The notes under the pieces: generated by a model
The model's input: the letters and a program-made list of their open reading frames with translations, nothing else
What the model was told of the DNA's origin: nothing
Database searches by the model: none
Part shown: in pieces, positions 9,596-18,702 of the stretch
How positions within the stretch are numbered: position 1 is the stretch's first letter
Layout: the number at the start of each line of letters is the position of its first letter
Origin: an uncultured Clostridia bacterium
GTDB lineage: Bacteria; Bacillota; Clostridia; TANB77; CAG-508
NCBI GenBank assembly: GCA_948524275.1
Contig: CAOSLI010000005.1
Location: 1 to 64,000 of the forward strand
Direction of reading: 5' to 3'
DNA: 64,000 bases
Program-made: the position numbers and the translations under genes

Positions 9596-10027
9596 ATGAA
9601 TAGGTCGAAATCTAGAGAACAAGCATTTAAATTATTATATAGTATACAAATAGTAAAAAGTGATGATGTAGAAGAACAAATAAAAATATATTCTGAGCAA
9701 GAAGAAATAGAAAGTAAAGATACGATTGCTTACATTGAAGATATTATAAAAGGTGTGTCTAAAAATGAAAACGAAATTGAAAGGCAAATTGCAGAAAATA
9801 TAAAGAAAGACTGGACTTTAGCTAGAATTTCAAAGATTGATTTAAGTTTATTAAAGCTTGGAATATATGAAATGATATATTCTAAAGTACCATATAAAGT
9901 TGTTATTAATGAAGTTGTAGAACTTGCTAAAAAGTATGGAACAGATTCTTCAAAATCATTTGTAAATGGGGTATTAGCAAGTATCGTTAAGAAAAATGGA
10001 ATAGATAATTTAAGCGAAAATGAATAG
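9596..10027 (+). CDS. nusB: Transcription antitermination protein NusB
   Basis: 143 residues, normal family length. N-terminal RSKSREQAFKLLYS and C-terminal VVINEVVELAKKYG with FVNGVLA are the hallmark helices of NusB. It binds BoxA RNA with NusE (S10) in rRNA antitermination. AGGAAGAG upstream of ATG 9596. Followed by xseA and xseB in the same direction, the usual clostridial order. Confidence 0.95.
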   Translation: MNRSKSREQAFKLLYSIQIVKSDDVEEQIKIYSEQEEIESKDTIAYIEDIIKGVSKNENEIERQIAENIKKDWTLARISKIDLSLLKLGIYEMIYSKVPYKVVINEVVELAKKYGTDSSKSFVNGVLASIVKKNGIDNLSENE

Positions 10028-10068
10028 CTATAACAATAAATTATAAAAGATATATGTAAGGATAAATA

Positions 10069-11259
10069 ATGGAAATAGAGCCAATCACAGTAGAAGAATT
10101 AAATAAATACATAAAAACAAAAATAGATGGTGATGAATTTTTAAACAATGTATATGTAAGAGGTGAAATATCTAATTTCAAATTGCATTATACAGGTCAT
10201 ATGTATTTTACTTTAAAAGATGAAAAATCATTAGTAAAGTGCATAATGTTTAAAAGTTACACACCTTATTTGAGTTTTATGCCTAAAGATGGAATGAAAG
10301 TTTGCATATTAGGTTCGGTTTCTGTTTTTGAAAGAGATGGAGTATATCAGATTTATGCAAAAGGTATGAAGCAAGATGGAATAGGCTCATTATATGAAGA
10401 ATACGAAAAACTAAAAGCAAAACTTGAAAAAGAAGGTCTATTTGATGAAACGCATAAAAAACAGGTACCAAGATTTTCTAAGACGATAGGAGTTCTTACA
10501 TCATCTACTGGAGCAGTAATAAGAGATATAATAAATGTATCAACTAGGAGAAATCCAAATGTACATATTAGACTAATTCCTGTGCCAGTTCAAGGTCCAG
10601 GTGCGGAGATAAAGATTGCTGAAGCAATTGAGAAGATGAATAGAGAAAAGCTAGCAGATGTAATTATTGTTGGCAGAGGTGGTGGCTCTATTGAAGACTT
10701 GTGGCCTTTTAACGAAGAGATTGTTGCAAGAGCAATATATAACTCAAAGTTACCAATAATATCTGCGGTTGGACATGAAACTGATTTTACAATAGCAGAT
10801 TTTGTAGCTGACTTAAGAGCACCTACACCATCAGCAGCTGCAGAACTAGCTGTACCAAACATAGAAGATGTAAAATATACAATATCACAATATGAAAACA
10901 AATACAAAGTAGCTTTGAAAAGAAAACATGAGCTTATGAAAATGCGTTTTGAAAAATGTATGTCAAGAAGAGCTTTTAAAGAACCAATGCAAAAGATAAA
11001 TGAACAATATATAAACATTGACATGTATACTAAATCTCTAAATAATAGCATATTAAACAAAATAAATAATTCAAAAATGAAATTTAATAATGTAATAACT
11101 AAGATAGATGCACTAAGTCCTATGAAAACAATGGCGAGAGGATATGCAATAACAGAAAAAGACGGAAAGATTATAAAAAAAGCAGCTGACTTAGAAGTAG
11201 GAGATGAAATTACATTAAAATATATAGATGGAGAAGCAAGAGCGAAAATTCAATCATGA
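10069..11259 (+). CDS. xseA: Exodeoxyribonuclease VII large subunit
   Basis: 396 residues. N-terminal OB-fold (NVYVRGEISNFKLH, residues about 25-100), catalytic central domain with the glycine-rich VGRGGGSIEDLWPFN near residue 200 and SAVGHETDFTIADFVADLRAPTPSAAAE motif region near 235-260, then a coiled coil. The C-terminal domain ends MARGYAI with a KDGKII hairpin. Partner of XseB encoded 72 bases downstream. ATG 10069 with AAGGATAA. Confidence 0.96.
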   Translation: MEIEPITVEELNKYIKTKIDGDEFLNNVYVRGEISNFKLHYTGHMYFTLKDEKSLVKCIMFKSYTPYLSFMPKDGMKVCILGSVSVFERDGVYQIYAKGMKQDGIGSLYEEYEKLKAKLEKEGLFDETHKKQVPRFSKTIGVLTSSTGAVIRDIINVSTRRNPNVHIRLIPVPVQGPGAEIKIAEAIEKMNREKLADVIIVGRGGGSIEDLWPFNEEIVARAIYNSKLPIISAVGHETDFTIADFVADLRAPTPSAAAELAVPNIEDVKYTISQYENKYKVALKRKHELMKMRFEKCMSRRAFKEPMQKINEQYINIDMYTKSLNNSILNKINNSKMKFNNVITKIDALSPMKTMARGYAITEKDGKIIKKAADLEVGDEITLKYIDGEARAKIQS

Positions 11260-11262
11260 GTG

Positions 11263-11283
11263 GGCCAAGAGGGACGGCCTTTT
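11263..11283 (+). repeat. Degenerate small palindrome after xseA
   Basis: GGCC-aagagggac-GGCC followed by TTTTTG. The GGGACGG-CCTTTT core resembles one arm of the dispersed palindromic family found from 40.5 kb onward; it may be a decayed copy or simply a terminator. Confidence 0.35.
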
Positions 11284-11331
11284 TGAGGTGAATGTGGGTC
11301 AAAAGTAATATTAAGAAGGGAAAAAGCTAAA

Positions 11332-11547
11332 ATGGAAGAAATAAATTTTGAGAAATCAATGGAAAAGCTTGAAAAAATAGCAGAAGAACTAGAAAGAGAT
11401 GATCTAAGTTTAGATGATTCTGTTAAATTATTTGAAGAGGGAATGGAACTCTCTAAAAAGTGCAATGAAAGTCTACAAAAAGCAGAAAAGAAAATAACTG
11501 TAATTATTGATGAACAAGAAAAGAATTTCATACCAAGTGAAGAATAG
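11332..11547 (+). CDS. xseB: Exodeoxyribonuclease VII small subunit
   Basis: 71 residues, all helical, with the family motif FEKSMEKLEKIAEELE and DDSVKLFEEGMEL. Forms the filament-like accessory subunit of exonuclease VII with XseA. GAAGGGAAAAAGC precedes ATG 11332. Confidence 0.95.
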   Translation: MEEINFEKSMEKLEKIAEELERDDLSLDDSVKLFEEGMELSKKCNESLQKAEKKITVIIDEQEKNFIPSEE

Positions 11548-11614
11548 ATATTGGCAAGAAATCTTAGAAAACAATAAACTTAAGCTTAAGCAAAGAGAAG
11601 GGAAATATGCATAA

Positions 11615-12040
11615 ATGATAGATTTTTTCTTTAAATATAAATACATAATAGTGCCAACTTTGGTGTGGATTGGTATACAGCTATTTAAAGTCATATACAA
11701 GAGAATTGATGAAAAAGTATGGGATTTTACAAGATTTTGGGGTGCAGGTGGAATGCCAAGTTCTCACTCAGCGACAGTAATGTGCATCACAACAATGATT
11801 GGCAAAAATATGGGAATTGATTCTCCAACTTTTGCGGTAAGTTTAGTATTTGCACTTATTGTAATGTATGACGCAACAGGCGTTAGAAGAGCAGTTGGAA
11901 AACAAGCACATGTTATAAATAACATATTAAAAAATCAGAAACTAACCAATTATGAGAAGCTACAAGAAATGACAGGACATACTCCTGTACAAGTTGTGGT
12001 TGGTGCTATTATTGGATTCTTAGCGGGAATTTGGTTTTAG
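11615..12040 (+). CDS. Divergent PAP2-family (DUF212) membrane protein
   Basis: 141 residues with four predicted membrane segments. The motif GGMPSSHSATV near residue 45 and GHTPVQVVVGA near residue 125 match the divergent PAP2 (acid phosphatase-like) family, in which the classical catalytic set is partly retained. It often sits next to xseB and dxs in Clostridia. A role in lipid phosphate metabolism is possible but untested. Start ATG 11615; site GAGAAGGG lies 21 bases upstream, so the start is less certain. Confidence 0.85.
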   Translation: MIDFFFKYKYIIVPTLVWIGIQLFKVIYKRIDEKVWDFTRFWGAGGMPSSHSATVMCITTMIGKNMGIDSPTFAVSLVFALIVMYDATGVRRAVGKQAHVINNILKNQKLTNYEKLQEMTGHTPVQVVVGAIIGFLAGIWF

Positions 12041-12050
12041 TTTTAGAAGG

Positions 12051-12120
12051 AGTGTCCCATTGGGGACTCATCCCCAATGACCACAAATTCAACCAAAAAG
12101 GACCGTTCTCTTGGTTGAAA
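12051..12120 (+). repeat. Dispersed palindromic repeat with an extra hairpin
   Basis: Two hairpins side by side: CATTGGGGA-ctca-TCCCCAATG and TTCAACCAA-aaaggaccgttctc-TTGGTTGAA. The second shares its TTCAACCAA ends and AAAGGACCG core with the family at 40.5-53.3 kb. It lies directly before the fhs ribosome binding site. Confidence 0.6.
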
Positions 12121-12145
12121 TTTGATCAATAAAATGGAGGTTTAT

Positions 12146-13796
12146 ATGAAAGATATTGATATTGCTAGAAATGCCAAGTTAAAGAATATAAATGAGATAA
12201 CTGATAAATTAGATATCCCAAAAGAATTTGTAGAACAGTATGGAAAATATAAAGCTAAAATAAGTAACGATTATTTTGAAAAAATAAAGAACCATAAAAA
12301 TGGAAAGTTAATTCTAGTTACTGCAATAAATCCAACTCCATTAGGCGAGGGAAAAACTACTACTTCTATTGGACTTGCTGATGGACTTTGTAAAATTGGA
12401 AAAAAAGCAGTTCTTGCTTTAAGAGAGCCATCTCTTGGACCTGTGTTTGGAATAAAAGGTGGAGCAACAGGTGGTGGTTATTCACAAGTTGCTCCAATGG
12501 AAGATATAAACTTACATTTTACTGGAGACATTCATGCAATTACCACAGCTAACAATTTACTTAGTGCAATTATAGATAATCATATTTTCCAAGGGAATGA
12601 ATTAGAAATAGAAAAAGTCACATGGAAAAGATGCGTTGACCTAAATGATAGAGCTTTAAGAAAAGTACAAATTGGGCTTTCAGGAGAAAAAAATTTAACT
12701 CCAAGAGAAGATAGATTTGACATAACTGTTGCATCAGAGATAATGGCAATACTATGCTTAGCAAAAGACATAAAGGATTTAAAAAGAAGAATTGGAAATA
12801 TTGTAATTGGATACAATAAACAAGGAAGTAAAGTAACTGCAAAAGATTTGAAGGCTGATGGAAGTTTAACTGTTGTACTTAGGGATGCAATTAAGCCAAA
12901 TGTAGTACAGACACTTGAAGGAAATCCAGCAATTATTCATGGTGGTCCTTTTGCCAATATTGCACATGGATGTAATAGTGTGATAGCAACATCTATGGCT
13001 CTTAAAATGGGAGAATACGTTGTCACGGAAGCAGGATTTGGAGCTGATTTAGGAGCAGAGAAATTTTTAAATATTAAATGTAGAAATCTAAATCTTTCTC
13101 CTGATGCAGTAGTTATTGTTGCTACAATGCGTGCACTTAAATATCATGGTGGTGCTACAAAAGAAGAAGCATCTAATGAAAATGCCGAAGCTCTTAAAAT
13201 AGGAATTGATAATTTGCGTAAGCATATACACAACATAAAAAGTTTTGGTTTAAATCCAATTGTTGCGATAAATAAATTTGAAAATGATTCTAGCAAAGAA
13301 ATAGAAATTTTGCAAAATTTATTAAAAGAAGAAGATGTAGAGTTTAGCTTAATGGAAAATTGGAGCAAGGGCGGAGAAGGAGCTACTGATTTAGCAAATA
13401 AGATAGTAAAATTATGTGAAAAAGAGCATAATTTTAAATCTACATATAATGATGAAGATACTATAAAAACTAAAATTGAAAAAGTTACGAAAAATATATA
13501 TGGCGCAGAAGCCACCATATATTCAGAGGATGCTGAAAAACAGATACATGAATTGGGGCGGATGCAAATTCCCAATATGTATTGCAAAAACTCAGTATTC
13601 ATTCTCAGACGATCCTAAAAATTTATTATGTGACAAGCCATTTAATATACATATTTCATCAGTAGAATTAAAAGCAGGTGCAGAATTTATCGTTGTAAAA
13701 ACAGGAAAAATAATGACAATGCCTGGACTTCCAAAAGTGCCAGCCGCAGAAAGCATTGATATAGATGAAAATGGAAAAATAGTAGGAATTTTTTAA
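12146..13796 (+). CDS. fhs: Formate-tetrahydrofolate ligase, continued through a CGG +1 shift
   Basis: Makes 10-formyl-THF from formate, THF and ATP. ATG 12146 follows TGGAGG. The P-loop region TPLGEGKTT is near residue 68 and the glycine-rich VFGIKGGATGGGYSQVAPM near 105. The first frame ends at 13618, before the conserved C-terminal part. At codon 472, zero-frame GGG CGG ATG, skipping the C gives GGA TGC AAA and restores KFPICIAKTQYSFSDDP and the family's C-terminus (PGLPKVPAAESIDID) to TAA 13796. The complete product is about 549 residues, as expected. Reading the C-terminus only in the zero frame would remove part of the folate-binding region. The neighbouring genes do not supply a second copy. 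Confidence 0.93.
13559..13562 (+). other. Putative CGGN +1 recoding site 3 (CGGA, fhs)
   Basis: Zero frame GGG CGG ATG CAA; +1 frame GGG (C) GGA TGC AAA. The shifted frame recovers the invariant PICIAKTQYS segment of formate-THF ligase. Confidence 0.88.
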
Positions 13797-13805
13797 AATT
13801 TGTAT

Positions 13806-13867
13806 AAAATAACCATTCTTGGAAAAAATGTTGTAAGAACATTATAGTTGAAAGGGATGGTTATTTT
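13806..13867 (+). terminator. Hairpin spanning the fhs-sleB gap and the sleB translation start region
   Basis: AAAATAACCAT (13806-13816) pairs with ATGGTTATTTT (13857-13867) and is followed by TT, then directly by the sleB ATG at 13870. It can end fhs transcription. In a sleB transcript it would hide the AAAGGGATGG ribosome binding site in its right arm, so it may also limit sleB translation. Confidence 0.5.
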
Positions 13868-13869
13868 TT

Positions 13870-14553
13870 ATGAAAAATAAAAGCAAAGTTGGAATATTAC
13901 TTGTAATTACGATATTTCTATTTGTCGGATATAATATTATAGTAAGAAATCAAGAAAGTTTAGCACTTTCAAAATATGGCTCAAGAGGAGATGAAGTAAA
14001 ACAAATTCAAACAAAATTAAAGAACTGGGGCTATTATAGTGGTAGCGTTGATGGGGTTTATGGAAGTGGAACCCTAGCAGCAGTCAAGAAATTCCAAAGA
14101 AAGAATGGACTTACAGCAGATGGAATAGCAGGGACAAAAACACTTCAAGCTATGGGAATTTTCTCTAGCAGTTCAAGTGGCAGTTCATCATCGAATACAA
14201 ATTCAAGTAACTTAAATTTGATAGCAAGATTTGTGCATGCAGAGGCAAGAGGAGAGCCATATAAAGGACAAGTAGCGGTTGCAGCAGTAATTCTAAATAG
14301 AGTAAGAGATAGTAGATTTCCTAATACAGTATCAGGAGTAGTATATCAGAAGGGTGCATTTACTTGCGTAGCAGATGGACAGATAAACTTAGCACCAGAT
14401 GCGACATCAAAGAAAGCAGCACAAGATGCAATAAATGGTTGGGATCCAACATATGGTTCACTTTACTATTTTAATCCTAACACGGCAACAAGTAAATGGA
14501 TATGGTCAAGACCAATGACAGTAGTTATTGGAAATCATAGATTTTGCAAATAA
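13870..14553 (+). CDS. sleB: SleB-type spore cortex/cell-wall hydrolase
   Basis: 227 residues: N-terminal signal/anchor helix (residues 7-23), a peptidoglycan-binding type 1 domain (about 36-92, with GDEVKQIQTKL and DGVYGSGTLAAVKKFQ), a Ser-rich linker and a Hydrolase_2 catalytic domain (about 115-227, with HAEARGEPYKGQVAVAAVI and TVSGVVYQKGAF). Family members are lytic transglycosylases acting on spore cortex during germination, or vegetative wall hydrolases. The order of domains matches SleB. It suggests sporulation ability or descent from a spore former. Confidence 0.9.
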   Translation: MKNKSKVGILLVITIFLFVGYNIIVRNQESLALSKYGSRGDEVKQIQTKLKNWGYYSGSVDGVYGSGTLAAVKKFQRKNGLTADGIAGTKTLQAMGIFSSSSSGSSSSNTNSSNLNLIARFVHAEARGEPYKGQVAVAAVILNRVRDSRFPNTVSGVVYQKGAFTCVADGQINLAPDATSKKAAQDAINGWDPTYGSLYYFNPNTATSKWIWSRPMTVVIGNHRFCK

Positions 14554-14561
14554 AAATATAA

Positions 14562-14616
14562 AACAATTTCTAATTACAAGATTATTAAAAAATGTAAGTA
14601 GAAATTGTTATTTTTA
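14562..14616 (+). terminator. sleB terminator
   Basis: AACAATTTCTA (14562-14572) pairs with TAGAAATTGTT (14599-14609), followed by ATTTTTATTT. Confidence 0.7.
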
Positions 14617-14688
14617 TTTGTGAAAAGAGTGGAATTTTTTGTATTTTGATGATATAATGAGTTCATATTATAAGGAGAAGAAAAAAAT

Positions 14689-15003
14689 ATGAAAATGGAG
14701 TTTATTTTTGATAAAAATAAATTAAATAAAGAAGGATATAAGGAAGAACAATGTTTAAATGCTATTAGAAACCATTTTAGTCAGTATAATAGCACAACAA
14801 TAAAAGAAATTAAAAAGGGTGTTTTTGAAGGTGAAGAAGAAGATTGGAATGCTTTTGCATCAACGTCTAGATTTCCATATACAAAATGGTTTCTAAAAGT
14901 AATTAAAGAATGGTATTGGTATATTGATGAGGGTGATGGAATTGGAGAGAAGAAAGGCGATTGTTTAAAGACATTTTATGAAGTTCAAACGGTAAACAGT
15001 TAA
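14689..15003 (+). CDS. Unassigned 104-residue protein paired with a VapD-like gene
   Basis: ATG 14689 after ATAAGGAG, with TATAAT at 14653-14658 upstream but no convincing -35. Rich in Lys, Glu and Trp (KEWYWYIDEG near the C-terminus). I do not recognise a domain. It lies 14 bases before a VapD-family gene and would fit an antitoxin or small partner, by position only. Confidence 0.6.
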   Translation: MKMEFIFDKNKLNKEGYKEEQCLNAIRNHFSQYNSTTIKEIKKGVFEGEEEDWNAFASTSRFPYTKWFLKVIKEWYWYIDEGDGIGEKKGDCLKTFYEVQTVNS

Positions 15004-15017
15004 GGAAGGTATAATAT

Positions 15018-15353
15018 ATGAGGAAAGCAATAAACTTTGACATAGATACTAAGAAATATGAAGAGTTTACAGGTAAACATGCACCAACTGCTTATATAGA
15101 GATAAAGAAATTTTTAACTAGGAATGGATTTGAGCATAGACAAGGTTCTGGTTATATTTCAAGAGAATCATTAGACGACATAAAGATAGCGACAATAATA
15201 ATGAGCATGGTTTATCATTTAGATTGGCTTGAAACATGTATTAAAGAAATAGATGTAACGAACATTGGAAAACAACATTCACTAATTGACACAATAACTG
15301 GAGCTTCTATATATAAAAATTCGACTAATTTAAGTGACATAGAAATAAATTAA
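15018..15353 (+). CDS. VapD-like ribonuclease/toxin
   Basis: 111 residues. The FDIDTKKYEEF start, YIEIKKFLTRNGFEHRQGSGY centre and a following helix with WLETCIKEI are the pattern of virulence-associated protein D, a Cas2-related ferredoxin-fold RNase. AAGGAAGGTATAATAT precedes ATG 15018. Forms a two-gene unit with 14689-15003, consistent with a VapX/VapD-type toxin-antitoxin pair, though the partner is not similar to any antitoxin I can name. Confidence 0.65.
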   Translation: MRKAINFDIDTKKYEEFTGKHAPTAYIEIKKFLTRNGFEHRQGSGYISRESLDDIKIATIIMSMVYHLDWLETCIKEIDVTNIGKQHSLIDTITGASIYKNSTNLSDIEIN

Positions 15354-15367
15354 ACAAGGAGATATTT

Positions 15368-15853
15368 ATGTTAAGACCAAAAGCATGTTTTGAAAAAATT
15401 ACAGATATCAAGCCTCACTTTTTTAAGGAAAATAATATTAAGGCAGTTATTGTTGATGTAGATAATACACTAATTGATTTAGATAGAAAACCATTAGAAA
15501 ATATAGAAGAGTGGATAGAGAATTTAAAGAAAGAAAATATTAAAATTTGTATTGCTTCTAATAGCGTAAAAAAAGAGAAGATTATGAACTTGGCAAATAA
15601 ATTAGATATACCATATGTATATGGATCTATGAAACCTTTTGCACGAGGACTAAAAAGGGCAATTAAAATAATAGGAGAAAAGGAAGAAAATATAGCTGAG
15701 GTTGGAGACCAATTATTTACAGATGTTTTAGGCGCAAATAGACTCTCATTGTTTTCTATATTAACAAAGCCATTTTCACCTGAAAAACATAGGATATCAA
15801 AGCTAAAAAGAAAAGTAGAACAAATTTGCATTAAGAAAATGAATTTGCTATAA
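15368..15853 (+). CDS. yqeG: YqeG family HAD phosphatase
   Basis: 161 residues, HAD class IIIA. Motif I VIVDVDNTLIDLD (residues about 30-42), motif II IASNS near 60, Lys of motif III in GSMKPFARG near 94, motif IV EVGDQLFTDVLGANR near 116. The YqeG family is related to phosphatidylglycerophosphatase GEP4. ACAAGGAGAT lies before ATG 15368. Confidence 0.9.
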   Translation: MLRPKACFEKITDIKPHFFKENNIKAVIVDVDNTLIDLDRKPLENIEEWIENLKKENIKICIASNSVKKEKIMNLANKLDIPYVYGSMKPFARGLKRAIKIIGEKEENIAEVGDQLFTDVLGANRLSLFSILTKPFSPEKHRISKLKRKVEQICIKKMNLL

Positions 15854-15896
15854 TATTAATGTTTTAATATACAAAAGAAATAAATTAGGAGGAATT

Positions 15897-16631
15897 ATGT
15901 ACATAAACAACATACATATATTATTATATTTTTTTATAGGATTATTAGGGCTAGCCGTTGGGCAGATTATGAACTGGGCAAATACTAGATTGGAAAATCA
16001 TGAAAAAGTATTTGGCAAAGAATTTTTTAAAACCTATCTTCCACATATGAAGATTAACTTTACGCTAAATGCAATAATTGCATGTTTATATGTGGTCATT
16101 TTGTATTTATGTGGAATGACCTTAAATACATTAGTGTATGTGGCTTTGACACCAATGCTTTTAGCAGTATTTATAATTGATTATAGAAAACAAATAATAC
16201 CTAATAGACTTACTCTAACGATTTTTGAATTAGGACTTATATATACTTTTATATCTGGAATATCTGATTTAAGCATATTTGTAAATAATATGTTAGGATT
16301 AGTTACAGGTGCAGGAATCTTTTTAATAATTACTCTAATTGGTGGAGCAATTGCTGGAAAAGAGGCAATGGGCTTTGGGGACGTTAAACTAATGGGAGCA
16401 ATTGGACTGATATTTGGCTTTTCTAATATTATAATGATAGCCGTAATTGCATTTTTATTAGGAGCAATAATTAGCATAATTTTGCTTGCAAGCAAAAAGA
16501 AGAAGTCAAACGAATATATACCATTTGGACCATTTATTATACTTGGAACATTTTTGGTAATGCTTATGCCACATAATTTAATGTTATTTATATTATTAAA
16601 AATATTTACACTTGGAATGTTTAGTCTATAA
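15897..16631 (+). CDS. Prepilin peptidase-like A24 aspartic membrane protease
   Basis: 244 residues, about seven membrane helices. The two catalytic aspartates are in IIDYRKQIIPNRL (near residue 100) and MGFGDVKLMGAIG (near residue 160, the GxGD motif). The cysteine motif of the methyltransferase domain is not seen, so it may only cleave and not methylate pre-pilins. No pilin genes are in the window. AGGAGG precedes ATG 15897. Confidence 0.85.
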   Translation: MYINNIHILLYFFIGLLGLAVGQIMNWANTRLENHEKVFGKEFFKTYLPHMKINFTLNAIIACLYVVILYLCGMTLNTLVYVALTPMLLAVFIIDYRKQIIPNRLTLTIFELGLIYTFISGISDLSIFVNNMLGLVTGAGIFLIITLIGGAIAGKEAMGFGDVKLMGAIGLIFGFSNIIMIAVIAFLLGAIISIILLASKKKKSNEYIPFGPFIILGTFLVMLMPHNLMLFILLKIFTLGMFSL

Positions 16632-16655
16632 AAATTATAGAAAGGAAGTGTTTAG

Positions 16656-17723
16656 ATGAATAGTAGAATCATAAAACTTAGAGAGGCAATGAGGCAAAAT
16701 GCTTTAGATGGGATGATTGTAACAAACCCATGTAACATTAGATATCTAATAAGTGTAAATGCAGAAGGGACACTTCTTATAACAGATAAGGAAAATATTT
16801 TTATAACTGATGCAAGATACATAGAAGAAGTTCAGGCAAAAGTAACAATAGAAGATGAGATAAGCATTTATGATTTAGTAGGCATTAGAGAACAAGAATA
16901 TATTACTTTTTTTGAAGATTGTGATAGAGTTGGTTTTGAAGAAAATGATATATCATATGCTAAATACGTAAAATACAAAGCTAGATATAGATTAAGAGAC
17001 ATGATAGAGACAGATAATCTTATTGAAAAGATTAGAATGATAAAAGGTGAAGACGAGATTGCTAATATAAGAAAGGCTTGTGAGATAACTGATAAATGTT
17101 TTACACATTTAGTTAACTTTATAAAGCCTAATATGACTGAAAGAGAGATTGCTTTTGAAATTCATAAATTTTTTATGGAAAATGGTGCAGATGGTCTAGC
17201 ATTTGACACGGTTGTTGCAAGTGGAGAAAATTCATCTAAGCCACATGCAGTTCCAACTGATAGAAGGATTAAAGCATGTGATATAATCACTATTGACATG
17301 GGAGCTACATATAATGGATATGCAAGTGATATGACAAGAACAATATTTATGGGAAGTCCTAGCGAAGAAATGAAAGTGATGTATAACTTTTTGTTAGCAT
17401 GTCAAAAAAGAGTTACTGGAAAAATAAGAGATGGAGCAAGTACAAAGGAGATTTCACAAGGTGTAGTTAAGGAGTTTGACATAGCAGGAAATTACACTTT
17501 GATTCATGCACTCGGTCATGGTGTTGGAGTGGATGTTCATGAGATTCCTGTAATAAGCGATAGATCAGATTACATATTAAAGCAGGATATGGTTGTAACA
17601 AATGAACCAGGAATATATATTACTGGAAAATATGGGATGAGAATTGAAGATACTATTTTAGTAAATAAATTATCTTCAGAAGTTCTAACAAAATCAAGTA
17701 AAGAACTTATTGTAATTAAATAA
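16656..17723 (+). CDS. Xaa-Pro aminopeptidase (M24B)
   Basis: 355 residues, creatinase-like N-terminal domain (about 1-130) and pita-bread C-terminal domain. Metal ligands visible: TIDMGATYNGYASDMTRT (two Asp), HALGHGVGVDVHE (His), TNEPGIYI (Glu) and MRIEDTILV (Glu). YqhT/PepQ-like; removes N-terminal residues before proline or splits Xaa-Pro dipeptides. AAAGGAAGTG precedes ATG 16656. Confidence 0.92.
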   Translation: MNSRIIKLREAMRQNALDGMIVTNPCNIRYLISVNAEGTLLITDKENIFITDARYIEEVQAKVTIEDEISIYDLVGIREQEYITFFEDCDRVGFEENDISYAKYVKYKARYRLRDMIETDNLIEKIRMIKGEDEIANIRKACEITDKCFTHLVNFIKPNMTEREIAFEIHKFFMENGADGLAFDTVVASGENSSKPHAVPTDRRIKACDIITIDMGATYNGYASDMTRTIFMGSPSEEMKVMYNFLLACQKRVTGKIRDGASTKEISQGVVKEFDIAGNYTLIHALGHGVGVDVHEIPVISDRSDYILKQDMVVTNEPGIYITGKYGMRIEDTILVNKLSSEVLTKSSKELIVIK

Positions 17724-17728
17724 AAAAG

Positions 17729-17778
17729 ACAAACTAAAGATATTACATAAAAAGTAGTGTCTTTAGTTTGTGGTTTTT
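17729..17778 (+). terminator. Terminator after the M24 peptidase
   Basis: ACAAACTAAAGA (17729-17740) pairs with TCTTTAGTTTGT (17760-17771), followed by GGTTTTT. The 12-bp stem ends the operon 38 bases before dapF. Confidence 0.75.
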
Positions 17779-17815
17779 AGATGAGAAAATAAAACATAAA
17801 GAAAGGATAATAAAA

Positions 17816-18646
17816 ATGATTAAATTTACAAAAATGCATGGCCTTGGAAATGATTATGTATATATAGATGCAATAAATCAAAAGATAGAAGATGAAGAAA
17901 ACTTAGCTAAGTTTGTAAGCGATAGACATTTTGGAATAGGATCTGATGGACTTATTCTTATTTGCAATAGTAAAGTTGCAGACTTTAAAATGAGAATGTT
18001 TAATGCAGATGGAAGCGAAGCAGAAATGTGTGGAAATGGAATTAGATGTGTTGGAAAATTTGTTTATGATAAAGGTTTAACTGATAAGGAAGCCATAACA
18101 ATTGAAACTTTAGCAGGAATAAAAACATTAAAGCTTAATATTAAAGATGCAAAGGTAGAAACAGCCAGAGTTGATATGGGCGAGCCGGTGCTAGAGGCAG
18201 AGAATATTCCAGTTATATCAGATGAAATGCCAGTCAAAAACTTAAAAATAAAAGCTGGGGACAAAGATTTTACATTTACATGTGTATCAATGGGAAACCC
18301 ACATGCTATAACTGTTGTAGATGATGTAGATAATTTTGATGTACAAAAGTATGGAAAAATCATAGAAATAGAGAAATCTTTTCCTAGAAGAACAAATGTA
18401 GAATTTATTCAGATTATAGATAAAAATAATATAAAGATGAGAGTATGGGAAAGAGGAGCAGGAGAAACTTTAGCATGTGGAACCGGAGCGTGTGGCTCAG
18501 TGGTTGCTTGCATTTTAAATGAGCGTACAGATAGAAAAGTAAATGTTTCATTATTAGGAGGAAGTCTTCAAATTGAGTGGAATAAAGATGATAATCATGT
18601 TTATATGACAGGTCCAGCTGTGACGGTGTTTGAGGGAAATTTGTAG
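17816..18646 (+). CDS. dapF: Diaminopimelate epimerase
   Basis: 276 residues from ATG 17816 (GAAAGGATAATAAAA upstream; an upstream in-frame start lacks a site). Typical start FTKMHGLGNDYVYID. The two catalytic cysteines are in EMCGNGIRCVGKF (near residue 75) and LACGTGACGSVVA (near 222). Interconverts LL- and meso-diaminopimelate for lysine and peptidoglycan synthesis. Confidence 0.96.
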   Translation: MIKFTKMHGLGNDYVYIDAINQKIEDEENLAKFVSDRHFGIGSDGLILICNSKVADFKMRMFNADGSEAEMCGNGIRCVGKFVYDKGLTDKEAITIETLAGIKTLKLNIKDAKVETARVDMGEPVLEAENIPVISDEMPVKNLKIKAGDKDFTFTCVSMGNPHAITVVDDVDNFDVQKYGKIIEIEKSFPRRTNVEFIQIIDKNNIKMRVWERGAGETLACGTGACGSVVACILNERTDRKVNVSLLGGSLQIEWNKDDNHVYMTGPAVTVFEGNL

Positions 18647-18702
18647 AAAATCAACTAATTTCAAAAATGGAATTAGTTCAAAAAGAGAGGAGATGAGAAT
18701 TT

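Noticed and set aside
10590..11060. Long antisense open frame inside xseA
   Set aside because: It is the shadow of a conserved coding sequence, without ribosome site or family resemblance; the same holds for the long minus-strand frame at 42190-43071.
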